Origin: Anaeromyces robustus
Taxonomy: Eukaryota; Neocallimastigomycota; Neocallimastigomycetes; Neocallimastigales; Neocallimastigaceae
NCBI GenBank assembly: GCA_002104895.1
Contig: MCFG01000240.1
Span: forward strand, 15,001 to 79,000
Direction: 5' to 3'
DNA length: 64,000 nt
The notes under the pieces were generated by a model. That model made no database searches and was not told the DNA's origin. It saw only the letters and a list, made by a program, of their open reading frames with translations. The position numbers and the translations under genes were made by a program. Of this stretch, positions 54,189-64,000 are shown one piece after another. Position 1 is the stretch's first letter. Each line of letters opens with the position of its first letter.

Positions 54189-54681
54189 CTTTAGAAAAAA
54201 AAATTAAAAGTATGAAAAAATTTTACTAACTAATAAGTTAAGTATAAAATATTAAATTACTTAATATGATTTAATTATTATTTTTAATAAAAAAATATAT
54301 ATATAACAATTGAATTAAAATTTAAAATGAGTTTATTATTTTTTATCTATTAATATGTTTATCTATTAATATATTTCTCTATTGATAATATTATTATTTT
54401 TAATAAAAAATATTATTATTATATTATTAAAAAATTTATTATAATAGTATATATAAAAAATTTTATAATTATTATATATTATAAAAAAATTAATGTACTT
54501 TGTTCATACTTTTTTCATCTTTATATATTAATTTTAAAGTTATAAATTTTTATTATAAAATTTCATTAATTATATTTATCAGTTATTTAAAATTCTTAAG
54601 AAAAACTAAGTCGAAAAAAAAATGTTATAACAAAAAAAAAAAAAAAAACAATATTATTATATTAATAAGTACAAAAAAAAG

Positions 54682-54787
54682 TTATAATATTAATATATAT
54701 AAGATTAATTAATTAATTAATTAACTTTATTAACTTATAATATTAATATATATAAGATTAATTAATTAATTAATTAACTTTATTAAT
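54682..54787. repeat. 53-bp tandem duplication
   Basis: Two adjacent copies with an exact 53-base period start TTATAATATTAATATATATA at 54682 and 54735. They are identical by eye. Confidence 0.9.
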
Positions 54788-54825
54788 TAAACTATTATGT
54801 ATTTATATATTTATTTAATGCTATT

Positions 54826-55140
54826 GAATATTAAATATTATAGATTTTTCGAAACTATACTTCTATAACGTTCATTATTATATGAAAAAAAATATATTAT
54901 TGTGTAAGAATAAATATATATAAAACCAATATAGGTGAGTAATAACATATTTAGTATATTTAATTATAATAATACTTTTTAACATAGTTTAAGCTTTTTG
55001 TTTATTTATTTATTAATTAATTAATTTATTTATTTATTTAATATTATTAAATATTAAATATTATAAATTTTTCTTACACAATAATATATATTTTTATAGA
55101 AATAAATATATATAGAACCAATATTGGTGAGTAGTATTTA
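54826..55140. repeat. Diverged direct repeat with CCAATATxGGTGAGTA core
   Basis: CCAATATAGGTGAGTA at 54926-54941 and CCAATATTGGTGAGTA at 55118-55133 are preceded in both copies by ATTAAATATTATA, a TTTTTC stretch and AATAAATATATATA. The core includes a consensus 5' splice-site sequence, but no exon is evident. Confidence 0.65.
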
Positions 55141-56218
55141 GTACAATTAATAATAATAATAATTTTTAAAATTATTAAAATTAATTTTGAAAAAAAGACA
55201 TAAATTTAATATTATTTTTTAAAATAATTTACATTTTATTTTTTATTATATATTATATATATATTCTTTCACATATTAAATTAAAGAAAGATTTTATTCT
55301 TATATATTTTATAATATATTATTACTATTAAGTAACTTTAATATCATTATTTATTATTAAAAGACATAAATATTAAAGTAAAAATCATTAATTATATTAC
55401 AAATTAAATAATTATTAAAAACTATATAAAATTGTAATTTTTTTAATATATTTTCCATCCATTTAATAATCATCCCATATTTGAATAATTAAATCTGATT
55501 ATTTATTTATTTCGTTTTATTTTATTTTTAACATATATCATCCATAATTTTAATATAATTTTTAATTTACAATAATTTTTAATTTACAATAATATTTAAT
55601 TTACAATAATATTTAATAATTAAACACAACAAAAAAAAAATTAAATTAAAATTTAAAAAAATAATATAATTTTTAATATTAAATCTTGAACATTAAATCA
55701 GATCAGAATACCAAATTTTAATTTATCTTAACATTTTTATATATGAAATAAAATATTAAATATTATAATAGTTTCTTGTATGGCTGAATAAATTTTTTAA
55801 AAAATTTTAAAAATATATTTTTAATATTAAACCAAACTTTTAATCACAAATTTTAATTTTTTTAAAAAACTTTAATATTTAAAATATATTTTTATTAAAA
55901 ATGCATTTTTAAACTAAAATTTTAATCATAATATAAAATATCTGCCGTTTATTATTAAGTAAGAGTTAAGATTCAATTACAAATATAATATAAATGAGCA
56001 CAATGAAAGCATCGACGTGGCATGGAATAATTCTAATATACTCATATGAACCTCACATAGATAAATCTATGAAAAAAAAAACAAACATAAAATTATTACT
56101 TAATATATGAAAGGCTTAAATATTAATATTTTTTTTTGTATTTACTTTTTTTTTTTTTTTTATTAATATATTTAATAAAACAAAATATTTAATTTATTTA
56201 TTTTTTTATTTTAAATAA

Positions 56219-56457
56219 ATGCAACACTCCTTTTGGAAAGGAGTATTGCATTATTGTTCCATTTTGCAATGGGGCGCATGATAAAGATTTGTGGGTTACA
56301 TTTCTCATGGTTACATTTCACAATGGGGCGCATAATAAATAAATAATTAAATAAATAAAAATAATATAAATAAATAATAAAATTATTTAATAATATTGAA
56401 TATTTTTTGAATATTTTATTTATATAATATTTTAATAATTAAATAATAAAAAAATAT

Positions 56458-56556
<99 letters not shown>

Positions 56557-56765
56557 TTTTATTTTATTTTATATATTTATATATTTATTTATTTTATTTT
56601 ATATATTTATATATTTTTTAATAATTTTATTATATTTCATAATGTGACATTCATAATTTATGTTAAAAAAATTTTATTTTTTAATTTATTTATTATGCGC
56701 CTCATTATAAATTTTTTATTATGCGTTCCATTTCATATTGTGAAATGCAACACAGCCCTTTGGAG
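56219..56765. repeat. GC-richer inverted-repeat element, MITE- or fold-back-like
   Basis: The left part starts with a 15-bp hairpin (ATGCAACACTCCTTT, 56219-56233, paired with 56237-56251 with one mismatch). CAATGGGGCGCAT follows twice (56267-56279 and 56321-56333). The right part has related copies in reverse orientation (56695-56707, reading TAATGAGGCGCAT in reverse, and 56721-56730) and ends with ATGCAACAC at 56745-56753. A TTTA tract fills the middle. No transposase is present and target-site duplications are unclear. Confidence 0.65.
56456..56562. repeat. TTTA microsatellite inside the inverted-repeat element
   Basis: About 26 pure TTTA units, followed by TATTTTATTTTATATATT units. Confidence 0.95.
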
Positions 56766-58882
56766 GTCAAAATCTAATAGAAATATTAATTACACCACAA
56801 ATTAAAAATAATTAATAATAGATACTAATTAGAATTTTCTAATATAGATTTACTTTTTTTAAAAAAAAAAATTATCATCATTTTAATAAAAATTTAATAA
56901 ACAACAAAAAATCTAGACTTTTGTTTTGTTTGTTTTTTTTTTTTTATTTTTGTTTATTTTATTTTTACTTAAAATAATCAAATTTGATTAATTAACTGAC
57001 ATAATTGTTAATATATTTAATTAATTAATAGAGTTGTACCACATTAAAGTAAAATAAAAATAAAAAAAAAAATAAAAGGTCTTATTTATTATATTCAAAA
57101 ATATTATTTAAATTTTTTTAATAATTAAATATTTAAATAATAATAATAAATATTAATTTTAAAAATAATTTTATCTTTTTTTTTTTAAAAATGATTAAAT
57201 CTAAATTATTTACATTTACAAATATAAACTTTATTTTGTTTAAAAATAATATATTAATTGATTGATAGATAATAAGAAGAAGAAGAATTATAAATAAAGT
57301 ATAATAACAAAGATATACAAATAATTTATTATAATATATTCATAATATAATATAATAATAAATAATGTAAAACATATATTAATACTATAAAATATAATAA
57401 ATTAAAATAAAAAATATAAAACAAATAATGTATAAATAAAGAAAATTATAATAAAATATAATAAATATTAAAATATTAATAATAATAATAGTAATAGTAA
57501 TAAATAAATAATAAATAAATAAATAGATAAATAAATAAATAAATAAATAATAAATAACTATTTAAATAAATAAATAATAATTATTATTCTAATAATAATA
57601 ATGATAATAAATAAATTGAAAAGAAAAAAAGAATATTGATTTATTTTTATAAATTTTTAATTATTATTATTTTTATTATTATTATTATTTTATATGTTTT
57701 CATTATTTATTTATTTTTTCATTATTTATTTATTTTTTTTGTTTTAATTTTATTGTATATGTAAATTTTTTACTTAAAATTAAATAATAGTTTGTAAAAA
57801 AATATTAATTCCTTAATTACTTTTTTATTTTCGTTACATCTATATGTGTATTAATTTATATATATAATTTAAATTTAAAAAAAACAATATATATATATAT
57901 ATATTAGATCAAATATCACATTTAATGTGTAATTTGCATTTACAGATAAAAAATAATAATTAATTATTTACGAAATAAGGAAAATTATTTTAATAAAAAA
58001 CATTTAGTATATATTGCTATATAGAAATAGCTTTTTATTGATCTTTTAATAATCTTTTAATAATAATATTCATTACTTATGTATAATTTAATTTTTAATG
58101 TTCTTTTTAGGTTATTTACATCAATTTATTTTTTTTTTTTTAATAATAATAAATATACTTAATGCATTTAAACTATTTTCATAATTTATTATATATGTAA
58201 CACGACGTAATAATTTCTTTTCTAATTTTTTAATTAATTTACTATTTATTGATAGCATTTCATAAATTATTTATTATAATAAAAAATTATATTTGAAGAT
58301 AATAATTCATAATATTTAAATATCTATAAATATCTTTTTTTTTTTTTACAATTTCACTTACATCTTTGTTATATAATTAGCAAAAATAAACTAAACATCT
58401 TTCTCTATCGGATTTTCTTTTTATTATTTATTTTTATTAATTTCATTTATTATATTTTTTAATTTCTTATATTCCATAATGAATTATAAATTTGAAATTC
58501 AAAAATTTCTTGTTATACACTTCATAATATTTTATAATTAATTTTTGAGAGTGAAGTGAAATTAATAATCCATTCTATAAAAAATGTGATTTCGAAAAAA
58601 TTTACATTACCTCTATTATAAATGATTGTTCATTATGTTATATATCATAAGAAATATTGATTATAAATATATTTAATCATTATTATTGTAATTATTGTAT
58701 AATTAAAAATATTGATTATAAATATATTTAATCATTATTATTGTATAATTAATTAATATTAATTTAATTATATATTAATTTTTTTTTTTTTTCATTATTT
58801 TTAAATTAATATATATATAGGTTAGAATGTGTTTGATTATTTAGTATAAACTAACCTAAATAATTAGTTATTTTTTTTAATA

Positions 58883-58913
<31 letters not shown>

Positions 58914-59088
58914 ATTAATTATAAAATTAAAGTCATAGTCATACATTTATATTTAATTCTATAAACTATATTTATCTACTCTAAATGAAAAGCAAATACA
59001 AAATAAATATTTTGTATATTATTTAAATAAAGCAAAATAATAAAAAATTATTTGTAATATAAATGAATTGGTTATAATAATAGATATT
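56766..59088. other. AT-rich intergenic DNA
   Basis: No gene was recognised. It contains AATA arrays (about 57480-57580), AT runs and a weak hairpin with GGTTAG/CTAACC arms (about 58819-58857). Confidence 0.6.
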
Positions 59089-59130
59089 ATACTTTTATAC
59101 AGGTTTAAGTATATACCTGTATAAAAGTAT
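59089..59130. repeat. Perfect 16-bp inverted repeat
   Basis: ATACTTTTATACAGGT (59089-59104) and its exact complement ACCTGTATAAAAGTAT (59115-59130) flank a 10-base loop. Imperfect pairing continues about 10 bases outward on each side. Confidence 0.85.
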
Positions 59131-59509
59131 GATATTTATTTTAATTTTATTTAAAAACATAAAATAGATCAAATAAAATAATTAAGAATTGAATAGGTAA
59201 TATTCATAAATAATAATAACAATAATAATTAATATTAAAATAAAATTTAAAATATAATATTTAGAATAGTAAATTACAAATAATAATAATTAAATTAAAT
59301 AATTAAATAAATGAATCATAATAATTATGATAATTTAAAGATTATAATAGTAAATTAATGTAATATAAAAGGAGGATAATTTTCTTTCTTTTATAAAAAA
59401 TTATTAAGCTATAAAAAATTTATTATAATAAGAATATATTGTTCTTGAATCATCTTAATAAATAAATAATGAAATTAATAATTTATAATTAATTATAATA
59501 TTTAATTTT

Positions 59510-59860
59510 TATGTCAGGAATATTAGTGAATTTAAAATTGAAATTTCACTAATAGATGAATTGAAATTAAACTTTCGTTATTGACAAAATCACTTAAAAA
59601 ATTCGATTATTATTTAAAAGAAATGATTATTCGAGTGTATTTTAAATTCAAAAATTAAAGGGTTTGGACCATTAAAAGGAAATTTATATCAATCTAATTT
59701 AACCCTTGATAATTTAATAAAAATAAAAATGAAGAAAAATAATTGATAACTCATCAAACCGCTGATTTTATGTTCATTGAGAAGCTCTGTTCAAAGGCTA
59801 CTACAACATATATTAATTTTAGCTCATTTAGATCACTAGTTTACGAGATATTAATTAATT
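59510..59860 (+). other. Higher-complexity, possibly once-coding stretch
   Basis: Base composition is less repetitive than on either side. Short open pieces can be read in different frames: GPLKGNLYQSNLTLDNLIK (about 59665-59722) and THQTADFMFIEKLCSKATTT (about 59752-59811), the latter open to about 59850. No family is recognised. It could be a fossil of a gene or transposon. Confidence 0.3.
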
Positions 59861-59894
59861 AATTATTACAATTAGTAGTTTAGTTAATTAATTT

Positions 59895-60140
<246 letters not shown>

Positions 60141-60165
60141 ATTCCTCAATAATAAAAAATAAATA

Positions 60166-61170
60166 ATGGATAATTTTATAAAATTAATTGATAATGAAGA
60201 TGTTGAAGAAATTAAATTATTTATAAATGACAATAACATTATTAATAAACGAGACATTGTTTTAGAATTATATAATGAAAATTTGCTTACGCCTGAAAGA
60301 TTAAAGTTTATTGCAGAGAAATGTTCCAAATATTTAAATTTGTCATCAACTTTAATAAAAATTTTAATGAAGAATAATAATTCAAAATTATTAAATATTA
60401 TTTTTAATAATTTAAAATTTTTTGACAATAAATATATTTTAAAGTTACTTTCTCATTATCAAAATAAAAAATCAATAACTTTATCTGATTTAAATCGACA
60501 ATTTGAGAAATATAAGCTTCCAATAGATCATAATTTATTATATGAGGATAATCATACCTATCTAATAAGAGCATGTAAAAATGGCAATGAAAATATGGTA
60601 AATTTTTTAATTAAACATGGATTAGATATAAATAAAACAGACAAGAATGGTTCAACTCTATTATTTTATTCTTGTGAAAATGAAAATGAAAGTATAATGA
60701 AATATTTAATTCAGCATGGTGTAAATATAAATATAAAAAATAATAGTGGTAATACACCATTAAGTAATGCATGTATTAAAGGAAATGAAAATATCGTAAA
60801 ATATTTAATTGAACATGGAGCAGATATAAATAATGTAAATCGAAGAGGTGATACTCCATTATTTGAAGCATGTAAAAATGGACATGAAAATATAGTAAGA
60901 TATTTAGTTGAAAATGGTGCAGATGTAAATATGGGAAATCGGATAGATGAAACACCAATATTTAAGGCCTGTTATAATGAAGATGAAAAAATGGTAAATT
61001 GTTTAATTGAACTTGGAACAGATATAAATAAAAAAAATATCTATGGTAAAACTCCATTATATGTTGCATCTACCTATGGCAATAATAATATAGTTAAATA
61101 TTTGATTGACCATGGAGCCAAAGTAAATACAAAAGAATTATTGTTTATTTATTTTTGTTTATTTATTTAA
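60166..61170 (+). CDS. Ankyrin-repeat protein
   Basis: 334 residues. Residues 1-128 are a charged, probably helical N-terminal region without a recognised domain. Six 33-residue ankyrin repeats follow without gaps at about 129-161, 162-194, 195-227, 228-260, 261-293 and 294-326. The best is GNENIVKYLIEHGADIN; the GxTPL turn is clear in repeats 3, 4 and 6. Such arrays bind other proteins; no enzymatic part or membrane segment is present. The start is the first Met after the AAAT tract. The last eight residues, LLFIYFCLFI in the final stretch, are coded by a TTTA-like tract, so the original array may have been longer and cut short there. No intron is evident. It is unrelated in function to the NRPS as far as can be seen. 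Confidence 0.85.
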   Translation: MDNFIKLIDNEDVEEIKLFINDNNIINKRDIVLELYNENLLTPERLKFIAEKCSKYLNLSSTLIKILMKNNNSKLLNIIFNNLKFFDNKYILKLLSHYQNKKSITLSDLNRQFEKYKLPIDHNLLYEDNHTYLIRACKNGNENMVNFLIKHGLDINKTDKNGSTLLFYSCENENESIMKYLIQHGVNINIKNNSGNTPLSNACIKGNENIVKYLIEHGADINNVNRRGDTPLFEACKNGHENIVRYLVENGADVNMGNRIDETPIFKACYNEDEKMVNCLIELGTDINKKNIYGKTPLYVASTYGNNNIVKYLIDHGAKVNTKELLFIYFCLFI

Positions 61171-61427
61171 GTAAATATTTAAAAATTCATAGAATATTTC
61201 ATTATAAAAAAAAACATACAGAGTTTTTTGAAAAATATAATGAAATAATAAATATATTTCTTCTTTTTCTTATTATTTTTTCATCAATGTATATAATAAT
61301 ATATCATAGAATACTAGCATCAATAATTATATTATTAACTATGATTCAGGACAAGTCTACTAATTTATTATTAAAAGTTGTTTTTATATTTGGTATTATT
61401 TTTATAATATGGAATAATTTTATATAA
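61155..61427 (+). CDS. Small membrane-protein-like ORF overlapping the ankyrin gene
   Basis: 90 residues starting inside the last 16 bases of the ankyrin gene, in another frame. Residues about 30-52 and 68-88 are hydrophobic helices, separated by a polar stretch (TMIQDKSTN). The N-terminal part, HYKKKHTEFFEKYNEI, is charged. AT-rich DNA yields hydrophobic frames by chance, so it may not be a gene. It could also be the former C-terminal part of the ankyrin protein, split off by a frame change in the TTTA tract. No homologue is recognised. Confidence 0.3.
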   Translation: MFIYLSKYLKIHRIFHYKKKHTEFFEKYNEIINIFLLFLIIFSSMYIIIYHRILASIIILLTMIQDKSTNLLLKVVFIFGIIFIIWNNFI

Positions 61428-62588
61428 ATAAATTAATTAATTAAAATATTTAATGAAAAAAAATGAATATTATAAATAATAATAATAATTAATGATTATT
61501 AGAATATGTAAAATACATGATAAATGTATTAAAATGTAATGTATTAAGTTTAATGTATAAGTCAATTGTATTAATATTAATTTAAATATTTGTAACTCTT
61601 TAGTTTTTTTTAATAATAATTTAATTAATTTTATTTAAATATTTATTTATTAGCCATTTTAATATTTAAATCTGTATTAAATTAAAGGTGTTTTTTTTTA
61701 TAAATAATATTTTTTTATATTTAATTATTTATTATATTTATTATATTATTATATTTATTATATTTAACAATAGAGAAAAATTTTTTTTTAATTTTAAAAG
61801 CTAAAACTTGATTGGTTCTGAAAAGTTTTTATAGTTATTCCACAAGTTATTACATAATTTAAAGAATTTCTAATAATAATAAAATTATATTTTAAATTAT
61901 GAAAATACATTACAATAATATATAGTTTTTTTTTTTAAATACAAAAAAGTTTGTAATATTATTAATTTAATTTTTCTGTATTATTTATTAGTATTTTTTT
62001 TTATTACAATTAATATAAATATTATTATAAAATGTTAGTCATGATGTTCAAGAAAAAATGTGTATTCAAACATGTAAAAAAAGTGTTGTTGTTAAAAATT
62101 TTTTTAATACATTTTATTTGTATTTCTAGTTATATCTTTTTTTTTTTTTTAGTATTTAGTATATATTCTTAATTTAATATAAATTATTTAGTTAAAATAT
62201 ACATAAAATATATAAAAATATACATACATTATATATAAAATATACATAAAAAATACATGAAAAATACATGAAATATATATATTTTTTAATCCTACGAATT
62301 ATTTTTTTTTTTTTTTTAAATTTTTAATTTTTAAATTTTTAATTTATTAGTTTATTAATTTATTGATGTTTAATATATTAAAAAAATTTTTTTTATTACT
62401 ATTTATATTATTTATATTATTTATTTATTAAAAAAAATGTAATAAATATTTTCATACTTATTTATTTATTTATTATTTATTTATTTATTTATTTATTATT
62501 TATTTATTATTTATTTATTTATTATTTATTTATCTATATACAAAAATAAAACCTTCAATATAAAAAACAAAAAACTCTTTACAAAAAA

Positions 62589-62626
<38 letters not shown>

Positions 62627-63121
62627 TAATTAATAATTATTAAACTTTTTGTTGACATGTTTATAATCATTTTTTTTTTTATTTTCATTTATTAGAAGTT
62701 AATTTATAATTATTTAAATTTATTTTAATGTTATATATATATATTATTATTATTATTAATATTTTTTTTTTAAAAAAATTCTATAAAAGTTAATTATGTA
62801 GTTGCACAATTTAATTAAATAGATTAACTAATTTTTTTTTTTTTTTTTAAATTAATTGTATATAATTTTACTTTTATCTTTTTTTTATAATATTTTTATT
62901 TTATCTTTCCTTTTTTATTTTATCTTTTTTTTTTTTAAAACAAAGTTATTTATTTTTAATTATTATATAATAAATAAATAACATAAATATAAAAATTCAG
63001 TATTAATAAAAAATAAAATAAAATAAAAAAAATAAATAATAAATAATAAATTACTAATTAAATAAATATAAAAATTCAGTATTAATAAATAATAAATAAT
63101 AATAAAAAAAAAATAAAAAAG
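61428..63121. other. AT-rich intergenic DNA and upstream region of the carbohydrate-binding gene
   Basis: No gene was recognised. It contains TTTA arrays (about 62456-62533), a poly-A/poly-T switch (about 62582-62621) and a direct repeat of TATAAAAATTCAGTATTAAT (about 62989-63008 and 63067-63086) within 140 bases of the next start codon, probably in its promoter or 5' leader. Confidence 0.6.
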
Positions 63122-64000
63122 ATGAAATTTCAAAAACAAATAATAAAAAGTGTATTTTCAATCTTATTTTTATTAAATTTTGTTCATGCTGAAGAAAATG
63201 TTGAAAATGTTCAACCTGAAGAACTTATATTAATCCCAGGTCCACTTAAAGGTAAATATAAAAAAGAAGATTTAAATGAAATTTATGATGAATCAAGTAT
63301 TGAAATTCAATGTACTGGTACTACATGTAATGCTTCAAGTGATAATGTTTTACTTGAAGAAGGAAAAGTTACAATTTCTAGTCCTGGTACTTATATTCTT
63401 GGTGGTGAATTAGATGGTCAACTTAATATTGCTGTTGCTAAAGAAGATATAATTCATCTTGTTTTAAGAAATGCAACTATTTCAAGTAATTTTGGTCCAG
63501 CTATTTATGGTGAAAAATGTAAAAAAGTTATTATTACTACAGAAGGTGAAAATACTATCTCTGATTCAACTAATTATCCAGAAGATACAACAATTACTAC
63601 TGTTATTACTTCAGATGAAGTAGAAACTGATATTATTGATGAATTCGATAAAGAAATTGAAAACAATGTAACTGAAGATAAACAAAGCAAACCACCAAAT
63701 GCTTGTATTTTTATGAAAAGTAATCTTACTTTAAATGGTAAGGGTACTCTTAATGTAAATGCTAATTTTGATGAAGGTATTAGATCTAAAAAGAATTTAA
63801 AACTTATTTCTGGTAAAATAAATGTTATTTCAAAAGGTAATGGTATAAAAGCTAAGGAATCTATTTCTATTAAAGATGGTGACATTAATGTTGTAGCTGG
63901 TAAAAATGCTATTAAAGTTACTAAGGATACTGATCCAGAAGAAGGTTTTATTGTTATTGATGGTGGTAGAATTGTTGTAAAAGCTGCAAATGATGGTATT
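63122..64000 (+). CDS. Secreted Cthe_2159-type carbohydrate-binding domain protein, 5' part
   Basis: 293 codons are open to the window edge; the C-terminus lies outside. Residues 1-23 are a signal peptide (MKFQKQIIKSVFSILFLLNF, then VHA before EE). From about residue 60 the sequence matches the pattern of Cthe_2159-type beta-helical proteins, which bind cellulose and pectin: TISSPGTYILGGELDGQLNI, VLRNATISS, GPAIYGEKCKKVIITTEGEN, then ACIFMKSNLTLNGKGTLNV, DEGIRSKKNLKLISGKINV and KGNGIKAKESISIKDGDINV. An acidic/Thr-rich insert (about residues 150-185) separates two halves. The function fits plant-wall breakdown in the rumen. The start is the first Met, directly before a good signal peptide. No intron is seen in the visible part. 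Codon use is less AT-extreme than in the ankyrin gene. Confidence 0.85.
   Translation, partial: MKFQKQIIKSVFSILFLLNFVHAEENVENVQPEELILIPGPLKGKYKKEDLNEIYDESSIEIQCTGTTCNASSDNVLLEEGKVTISSPGTYILGGELDGQLNIAVAKEDIIHLVLRNATISSNFGPAIYGEKCKKVIITTEGENTISDSTNYPEDTTITTVITSDEVETDIIDEFDKEIENNVTEDKQSKPPNACIFMKSNLTLNGKGTLNVNANFDEGIRSKKNLKLISGKINVISKGNGIKAKESISIKDGDINVVAGKNAIKVTKDTDPEEGFIVIDGGRIVVKAANDGI

Larger units (their letters stand above)
54189..56218. other. AT-rich region upstream of the NRPS
   Basis: The NRPS promoter must lie here, in its first few hundred bases, but no motif stands out from the AT-rich background. The rest holds a 53-base tandem duplication, a diverged direct repeat with a CCAATAT-GGTGAGTA core, and a GACGTGGCATG motif at 56014-56024. 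No coding capacity was recognised. Confidence 0.6.

Overview
The window looks like nuclear DNA of an anaerobic gut fungus (Neocallimastigomycota, Piromyces/Neocallimastix-like). Intergenic DNA is extremely AT-rich and full of homopolymers and TTTA, TTA, TATTA and TTTTA microsatellites. Genes stand out as islands of higher complexity. Other pointers are GT-AG introns in a leucine-rich-repeat gene, a Cthe_2159-type carbohydrate-binding protein, ankyrin-repeat genes and an intronless giant non-ribosomal peptide synthetase (NRPS). The assignment is inference from gene content and base composition; no marker gene is present.

Layout. 1-1862: AT-rich DNA with perfect hairpins and a tandem array of small palindromes. 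1863-7042 (+): a secreted leucine-rich-repeat (LRR) protein of 17 exons, in which 15 consecutive 69-base exons each encode one 23-residue LRR, followed by a Thr-rich linker and a six-cysteine tail. 7043-12244: intergenic DNA and gene fossils (ankyrin fragment, M13 peptidase fragment, unidentified coding-like DNA). 12245-13111 (-): spermidine synthase. 13112-17049: low-complexity DNA.

17050-54188 (-): the main feature, a 37-kb intronless NRPS with 12 condensation (C), 11 adenylation (A) and 11 carrier (T) domains, about 12,380 codons. It is interrupted once by an in-frame TAA and once by a one-base frameshift, which give three long ORFs. The first C domain has lost its HHxxxDG motif and the first A domain lacks the usual Asp of motif A4. 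The last C domain carries SHxxxD, the motif of fungal terminal cyclising domains, and no thioesterase is present. A cyclic peptide of up to 11 residues is the natural prediction, if the breaks are not real or are tolerated. The gene is a mosaic: blocks of 0.6-4.3 kb are repeated between modules at near identity, and one pair of nearly identical A domains differs mainly at the specificity pocket.

54189-60165: AT-rich intergenic DNA with a GC-richer inverted-repeat element, a perfect hairpin and long microsatellites. 60166-61170 (+): ankyrin-repeat protein ending in a TTTA tract, overlapped by a small membrane-protein-like ORF. 63122-64000 (+): start of a secreted Cthe_2159-type carbohydrate-binding protein that runs off the window. 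Apart from the NRPS, whose modules act in cis as one assembly line, the genes show no shared pathway. No tRNA, rRNA, CRISPR or bacterial-type operon was seen.
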